The position numbers and the translations under genes are program-made. From Nocardia anaemiae NBRC 100462 (lineage in GTDB: Bacteria > Actinomycetota > Actinomycetes > Mycobacteriales > Mycobacteriaceae), in NCBI RefSeq assembly GCF_001612725.1, contig NZ_BDAZ01000006.1, positions 45,551-109,550 on the forward strand: a stretch of 64,000 nt of DNA, read 5' to 3'. Below the pieces are notes generated by a model that worked only from the letters and a program-made list of their open reading frames with translations, searched no databases and was not told the origin of the DNA. This document shows, one piece after another, positions 59,810 to 64,000 of this stretch. How positions within the stretch are numbered: the first letter of the stretch is position 1; every line of letters starts with the position of its first letter.

Positions 59810-60441
59810 ATGGCGGCGGCCGCAGGCGAATTCCTGGTCGATGTGGCCACCTACTGGCACTCAGCAGCGACCCGGTTCCCCTACGTGCTGTGCTGGAACG
59901 CGCCTGCGGCCGATATCTGAAAGCGCGCCTGGCCCAGCGGATCCCAGGCCAGCGCGCTGACCAACTCCGGCATTCCTTTCGAGGTGAGCCTGATCGGCGG
60001 CCGCGAGCAGCTCACCCGGGAATCCGCTACGTCACCGAAACCGGTTCGCAGCACCGCGAATTCGGCACTGACCGCGACGCCCAATTCGCCGCGATCGCGG
60101 ATCTCGCCGCCTGATTGCCGAACAAGGATGGACGACCACGAATCTACTGCGGTCGTTCATCTCGACGCGGTACCGCGATCCGGCGAAAGTCGCTGCACGC
60201 CATGCTTCGCCACCTGCACGGCCATCGTCCACCACGCCGACGCACCGCACCGCACCATCCGGTGCGTCTCGAGATGTACGGCAACACGACGCTCGTGCCC
60301 GGAACGCTCCAACGATTGCCCGCTGCTTTCCCCGGCTTCGCCGCATTGGCGTCGCTTCCCGACGATGAGGCGTCTGGCGAATCCATCTTCGCCGCAATAG
60401 AAGTGGAAGCCAACGACGCGTTGAGCCACAGATCCACCTGA
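59810..60441 (+). pseudogene. Decayed gene downstream of the Pro-Asn repeat protein
   Basis: An ATG at 59810, with GAGG before it, starts six bases after the previous stop and reads 36 residues (GEFLVDVATYWHSAATRF and on) to a TGA at 59918-59920. The same frame then continues with protein-like sequence (SALTNSGIPFEVSLIGGRE). A shift leads to RYVTETGSQHREFGTDRDA, another to LIAEQGWTTTNLLRSF, and the last part reads VRLEMYGNTTLVPGTLQRLP to a stop at 60441. One stop and at least three frame changes suggest a lost gene of about 210 codons. No family was recognised. The first 36 residues could still be made. Confidence 0.5.
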
Positions 60442-60656
60442 GAGTCGTTGTATCAACGCTCAGTGTCATCGGCGACCCTGACATAACCATCCGCGCGGTC
60501 ACAGAAAGCGTTCTCAGGTTGCGGTGACGTGGCGGCGAACGGTGTCGACGCGGGGTCTGCGGATCGAGTACGTCGCGCAGGTGTAACGCATCCGCAGTAC
60601 TCGCAATAGCCTTCCGTACGCATGATGCTGACTACAGAACCATCGAACGACCATGA

Positions 60657-60905
60657 CGGCATGACGCAATTCGGCTCGGTCGGTTCACATTCGAGAAACG
60701 GCGGCTCGACGCCGTCGCCGATCTCGTCGCCGACGGATGCAACAACGGGGCGATCGCGAATCGCGTCTCCGTATCGAAATACACTGTCAACCAGCATGTT
60801 TCGAAGATCCTGGCCAAAGTCGAACTCCGACTCTCACATACAATTCGCAGGAGTCCTCACGAGTCCGCAGCCTGGCACCAGGAGACCGATACTCTCGCGA
60901 TATGA
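60657..60905 (+). pseudogene. LuxR-type helix-turn-helix remnant
   Basis: The frame ending at TGA 60903 reads RRLDAVADLVADG, GAIANRVSVSKYTVNQHV and SKILAKVELR, a good LuxR/FixJ DNA-binding domain of about 60 residues. A stop lies just upstream at 60654-60656 and there is no start codon, so the receiver part of the regulator is gone. Its stop overlaps the ATG of the next gene (ATGA at 60902), so it may once have been translated with it. Confidence 0.72.
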
Positions 60906-61666
60906 GCGACATCACGAAGAGCGTTGACGTCCCGGAGTACGCCGACGCCGAGTTGGTCGAAGGTGAGAAGCTCGCCCGCGAACCGGCCTTCTGGATTACT
61001 CACCTGCTGGTGACGATGGGCGATCTCTCAGCCGACACAGATGAATACGGCGTCGCGGCGTCCGCATTCGAGCTGATGCTGGAACGTCTCAGCGACGCCG
61101 GGCAGCCGTGGCCTGTGTTCCGTGTCGCCTTCGGCGGCGGTCACACGGTCTTCGCCATCTATGCCAACTTCGAGGACACGAATACCGTCGAGTTCGTGGT
61201 ACGCCACCCTACGTGGGACCGTCTCGGGCATCTGGGGCAGTGCGGGCCCGAGTCGGCAGGGCCGGGGCTTTCCTGGACGGAGTTGACAGCCATCGCCGCG
61301 AGCGTGCCAGCGAACGCGTCTGACGCCAAGGGCCTCGTCGACCCGGCACAGCGCCTCCTGCTTCTCTTGCCCATGCTCGGGGACGCCGCCACGCCAGACG
61401 ACGTTTGGAAGTTAGTCGCGCACGCCCTCGTTCGCTGCGGTACACCAGCCGACGTAGCGCCCCGGTTCGCACGCGAGCTGCTCGGGACCGACACGGGCGA
61501 TGGGCATGCCGAACCGTCGTGGATGGTAGCCGGGAACAATCCAGTGCCCATCTGCTCCTCGCGCTACAGCCCGCGCCAGATCCCTATCGCGCTTGGGATC
61601 ACCCCGAATCAGGCCCAAGCCCTCGCCGAAGCGCTCCGCGGCGACGGCCCGTCGGAACCGATCTGA
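60902..61666 (+). CDS. Unknown soluble protein of 254 residues
   Basis: It starts at ATG 60902 inside the stop of the LuxR remnant. There is no ribosome site of note, so it may have depended on coupling to the lost regulator. The sequence is acidic and soluble, with a strand pattern (VFRVAFGGGHTVFAIYANF) followed by a helical half and a C-terminal QIPIALGITPNQAQALAEAL helix. It does not match a family I know. Streptomycete and nocardial genomes hold many single unknown proteins of this type; some are immunity-like, but nothing here proves that. Confidence 0.62.
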   Translation: MSDITKSVDVPEYADAELVEGEKLAREPAFWITHLLVTMGDLSADTDEYGVAASAFELMLERLSDAGQPWPVFRVAFGGGHTVFAIYANFEDTNTVEFVVRHPTWDRLGHLGQCGPESAGPGLSWTELTAIAASVPANASDAKGLVDPAQRLLLLLPMLGDAATPDDVWKLVAHALVRCGTPADVAPRFARELLGTDTGDGHAEPSWMVAGNNPVPICSSRYSPRQIPIALGITPNQAQALAEALRGDGPSEPI

Positions 61667-61825
61667 GTGAGCGTGTCTGGGCCCCAACCACTTGGGCTCA
61701 TCGGACCACTCGGCCAAGCCGCTATGCACCGCTTTACCACTGCTGGCAACATAGCTCGACCGTCACCTAGTGCAGCGTTAGCTTAGGAGATACCGCTATT
61801 TCGTTAGGACAAAAGGAGATTCAGT

Positions 61826-62059
61826 ATGCATATCGCTAACGTCTCCGCCGCCGTCGCAATCGCCGCAGCAATGAATTTCGGCGCTGCACCAAGTCACACC
61901 GAGGGCGTCGCGGCGACGGGTGCCATCGTTTCGCCCACCGTCGATAGCCGTGCCGATGACCCGATCGGGGACCACGCGAGTGCGTGTGATCTTCCTGGAG
62001 TACTGGCCAACCCGGGCACGGCCCTGATTTGCGTCGTCACCGGTTCGTCCAGCTTCTGA
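61826..62059 (+). CDS. Small secreted protein, unknown
   Basis: This is 77 residues with a strong AAAGGAG ribosome site seven bases upstream. The first 20 residues (AAVAIAAAMNFGAA) are weakly hydrophobic and could be a signal peptide cut after an Ala. The mature part has two Cys (in SACDLPG and LICVVTG) that could form one disulfide. No family was recognised. Small Cys-pair secreted proteins of this type are common in Nocardia and their roles are mostly unknown. Confidence 0.6.
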   Translation: MHIANVSAAVAIAAAMNFGAAPSHTEGVAATGAIVSPTVDSRADDPIGDHASACDLPGVLANPGTALICVVTGSSSF

Positions 62060-62381
62060 CGAAACCAATCGCCGAGTTCTCGGCCGGTCGACGATTGCGC
62101 GACGCCCGGTCAAGAAGCTAACGCATGACCTATGAAAAATCTCTTGGTGCTGAGAAACGTTTCTGCCAAGGTTCGCTGATTCTCGAAGTGCGGCAACATG
62201 CTCCATTGTTGGCACTCCCGCAGTAGATCGTGATGTCCAACTGGCTGGCTCGGGTGAGCACTGATCCGCCCGTCGCTTGTCTTGTGATGCGGTTGATCTG
62301 GGGGGTGTCCCTATGTTTTCGCACGTAGGAACCTGGCAGAGATCGACGTCTGGTCGGGTAGCGAGCGCATCAGGAGTGTTG
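62060..62381. promoter_or_regulatory. 322-base gap with a perfect palindrome
   Basis: No gene is seen. AGAAACGTTTCT at 62153-62164 is a perfect 12-base palindrome, nested inside CTTGG (62143-62147) and CCAAG (62166-62170). It lies about 220 bases before the next gene and 95 bases after the small secreted protein. It may be an operator, or part of a terminator for the latter. AGGAG before 62382 is the ribosome site. Confidence 0.45.
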
Positions 62382-62996
62382 ATGGTGACAACGGTGGCAA
62401 CGTATATGTCCGCAGCGTCTAGTTTTGCGCGATTGGTTCGTGATGTCTCGGGCGGCTGTTGGGACGGACCTGGTTTGGGTGAGTGGGATCTTCGATCTCT
62501 CGTGGGCCATGCGTCGCGAGCTCTGACCACGGTTGGGACGTATCTGGGCAGCGCAGCGGAGAACGAAGACATCGCTAGTCCAGAGCAGTATTACGCTCGC
62601 GCGAAGGCCGCTGCGTCGGCTGTCGATCCGGCCGGGGTGATCGATCGTGGCCGCCAGGCCGGTATCGACCTCGGCGCCGACCCGGCCGCCTCGGTCGAGG
62701 CCATGGTGGCCGCTGTGCTCGATCGGCTCGGTGCTGGTGAAGATCGGTTGATTCGGGTGATCGGAGGTCTGGGTATGCGGCTGCATTCGTATCTGCCGAC
62801 GCGGAGCTTCGAGCTTGCCGTTCACAGTCTCGACATTGCCGCTGCCGCGGATGTCGACTTCGAGCTTCCTCGTGATGTCCTCGACGAGGCGGCAGTGTTG
62901 GCGGCTCGGATCGCGGTGGCGATCGGCAGTGGCACAACTATGCTGATGTCATTGACCGGTAGGACCGCGTTGACGCGGTCGTTCTCTGTGGTGTAA
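62382..62996 (+). CDS. DinB/maleylpyruvate isomerase-fold protein
   Basis: This is 204 residues from ATG 62382, with AGGAG five bases upstream; the frame is open further left without support. It reads as the four-helix DinB-like fold of actinobacterial TIGR03083-type proteins: LGEWDLRSLVGHASRAL (metal-binding His in VGHASR), then PTRSFELAVHSLDIA (second His position). Members are mycothiol-dependent isomerases or transferases and often bind a divalent metal. The reaction is unknown here. It is a single gene between the palindrome region and a leftward regulator. Confidence 0.75.
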   Translation: MVTTVATYMSAASSFARLVRDVSGGCWDGPGLGEWDLRSLVGHASRALTTVGTYLGSAAENEDIASPEQYYARAKAAASAVDPAGVIDRGRQAGIDLGADPAASVEAMVAAVLDRLGAGEDRLIRVIGGLGMRLHSYLPTRSFELAVHSLDIAAAADVDFELPRDVLDEAAVLAARIAVAIGSGTTMLMSLTGRTALTRSFSVV

Positions 62997-63085
62997 GCCG
63001 GGCATCGCCCTGGTCGCTGGTGATCGTCGTGGCGCGACTGGTGCTGGAGTTCACTACGTTTTCGCGTGTAGCACCACCAGCACTG

Positions 63086-63625
63086 CTACTCCTCCGGCGC
63101 CTCCTCGACCGGAAAAAGGATGGGGCTGAGCAGATATCGCCCGCGTCCGGGGGAGGGTTCGTTGGTCATGCGGGGCACGATCACCTGGCGCAGTTCCAGA
63201 ATGAGCTGTTGCAGCTCCTCGTGGTCCAGCCATAGCGCGTGCTGCCGGTAGCCAACGAGATCCTCTGTCGGGTTGGCATTCTCGCGGTCGAGGTAGGAAT
63301 TGAACTCCGAGATCAGCACGGCCATCGCCGTGACGAAGATCCGCCGATGATCCTCCACCGTGGCCGCCGCGGCCTCTTCGGCGCCGATCGCGGCCCGGTC
63401 CGCACGCAGCCGATAGTGCCGTTCGACCGCGCCGCGCACCCGCTGTTCCCGCGCGACCTCCAGGATTCCGACCCCGGCCAGCGCCTCGACATGTCGGTAC
63501 ACCATCGCCTTCGAAACCCCGGGCACCAGGGCACACAGCTCGGCCGTAGTGAGGGTTCGGCCACCGCGCAAGGCATGCACGATCCGCATCCGGGCGGGGT
63601 GTGCCACTAGTTCCAAAATATCCAC
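63086..63625 (-). CDS. ArsR-like winged-helix transcriptional regulator
   Basis: This is 179 residues from GTG 63625. The N-terminal 80 residues form a winged helix: LVAHPARMRIVHAL, TTAELCALVPGVSKAMVYRHVEAL (recognition helix) and a basic wing with ERHYRL. The C-terminal 100 residues are helical and acidic and probably carry the effector or dimer site. It is divergent from the DUF3887 gene with only about 55 bases between them, an arrangement typical of a repressor controlling its neighbour and itself. Confidence 0.85.
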   Translation of the reverse strand: MDILELVAHPARMRIVHALRGGRTLTTAELCALVPGVSKAMVYRHVEALAGVGILEVAREQRVRGAVERHYRLRADRAAIGAEEAAAATVEDHRRIFVTAMAVLISEFNSYLDRENANPTEDLVGYRQHALWLDHEELQQLILELRQVIVPRMTNEPSPGRGRYLLSPILFPVEEAPEE

Positions 63626-63680
63626 TACTCAATGTTCTCATATCCTGCTACCGTTCTCACAAAACGAGAAAGGTTGTAAC
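63626..63680. promoter_or_regulatory. Shared promoter/operator of the regulator and DUF3887 genes
   Basis: The stretch is A/T-rich. It contains the inverted repeat TTCTC-ACAAAAC-GAGAA (63654-63670) and a second copy of GTTCTCA (63634-63640) 19 bases from the first (63653-63659). Two half-site copies on the same face of the DNA, next to a winged-helix regulator gene, look like its operator. Confidence 0.55.
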
Positions 63681-63683
63681 GTG

Positions 63684-64000
63684 ATGGCGACACATACCGA
63701 CCCGGCAACAGTGGCGACGACCGTGGTGGCGATGCTGCGCGAGGGGCGCTTCGACGAACTCGAGAAGCTGTTCGCACCGGCACTGGCGGCGGCGGTATCC
63801 GGTGACACCGTCCGGACTGGCTGGGCCGGTGAGATCGCGAAGACCGGTGCGATCCGCACGCTAGGCGAGGTGACTACCGCGCCACTCGACGGCGACCTCA
63901 CCCGGGTAGTCCTGCCGGTGCACTGCGAAAACGGCGGACTGGAGGTGCGGCTCGCGGTCGATTCGACCGGCAGGCTGCACGGCCTGCGGCTCGCGCCGCC
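63684..64000 (+). CDS. DUF3887-domain protein, N-terminal part (cut by window)
   Basis: It starts at ATG 63684 (or GTG 63681, better placed behind AAAGG) and runs off the right edge after about 105 residues. The visible part is a DUF3887 module: a helical MLREGRFDELEKLF start, then strands with VRTGWAGEIAKTG and LRLAPP. In many actinobacteria and bacilli this module precedes an alpha/beta hydrolase in the same chain, and the end LHGLRLAPP is where the hydrolase would begin. It is probably regulated by the divergent winged-helix protein. Confidence 0.78.
   Translation, partial: MATHTDPATVATTVVAMLREGRFDELEKLFAPALAAAVSGDTVRTGWAGEIAKTGAIRTLGEVTTAPLDGDLTRVVLPVHCENGGLEVRLAVDSTGRLHGLRLAP

Noticed and set aside
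1..64000. CRISPR arrays, tRNA or rRNA genes, insertion sequences
   Set aside because: No regularly spaced repeats, cloverleaf, rRNA signature or transposase motif was seen anywhere in the window.

Overview
The window is high-GC actinobacterial DNA, most likely Nocardia or a close member of the Mycobacteriales. The signs are a CtpI-type giant P-type ATPase, a mycobacterial-style GH15 trehalase, an LCMT-type (TIGR00027-like) methyltransferase, the style of the NRPS N-terminus and dense GC-ending codon use. These are family resemblances judged by eye; no database search was possible.

Region 1 (1-10442, minus strand) is a tightly overlapping seven-gene operon, read in the order: discrete ACP, acyl-CoA dehydrogenase, KAS III-like protein, FkbH-like HAD/glyceryl transferase, stand-alone adenylation-carrier protein, KS-(decayed AT)-T-C protein, and 3-hydroxyacyl-CoA dehydrogenase (its end is cut by the window edge). 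FkbH + ACP + acyl-CoA dehydrogenase + 3-hydroxyacyl-CoA dehydrogenase is the known set for hydroxymalonyl-ACP (methoxymalonyl-ACP when an O-methyltransferase is added). The polyketide module has lost a working acyltransferase, so it probably takes this ACP-bound extender in trans. The KAS III-like protein has an altered catalytic set.

Region 2 (11218-17579) holds a membrane-anchored Ser/Thr kinase with DFN instead of DFG, an LCMT-type methyltransferase, a membrane acyltransferase fused to an SGNH domain, and a small unknown gene.

Region 3 (17812-34317) is one 5501-residue NRPS, A-T-E-C-c-A-T-E-C-c-A-T-C-A-T-TE, where c is an orphan C-terminal half of a condensation domain. It should make a tetrapeptide with two D residues at the N-terminal end. 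The same half-condensation remnant ends the KS protein of region 1, which hints that both loci share a history and may act together. No MbtH-like gene is seen.

Region 4 (34452-48427): a LysR remnant, trehalase, secreted trypsin-fold protease, the CtpI ATPase with small partners, a regulator remnant, an endonuclease/exonuclease/phosphatase-family enzyme, an unknown protein, and the KhtTU K+/H+ antiporter.

Region 5 (49041-54497) looks like a stress or slow-growth island: transaldolase, a small protein, a PucR-type regulator, a Gre-factor paralogue preceded by a strong stem-loop, a CBS-CBS-BON protein and a DksA/TraR zinc-finger protein.

Region 6 (54755-64000) mixes live and decayed genes: a frameshifted membrane protein, a 2-methylisoborneol-synthase-like terpene cyclase without its usual methyltransferase, a low-GC Pro-Asn repeat protein, a decayed downstream gene, a LuxR DNA-binding remnant, several small or unknown genes, and a divergent regulator/DUF3887 pair with an operator-like inverted repeat between them.
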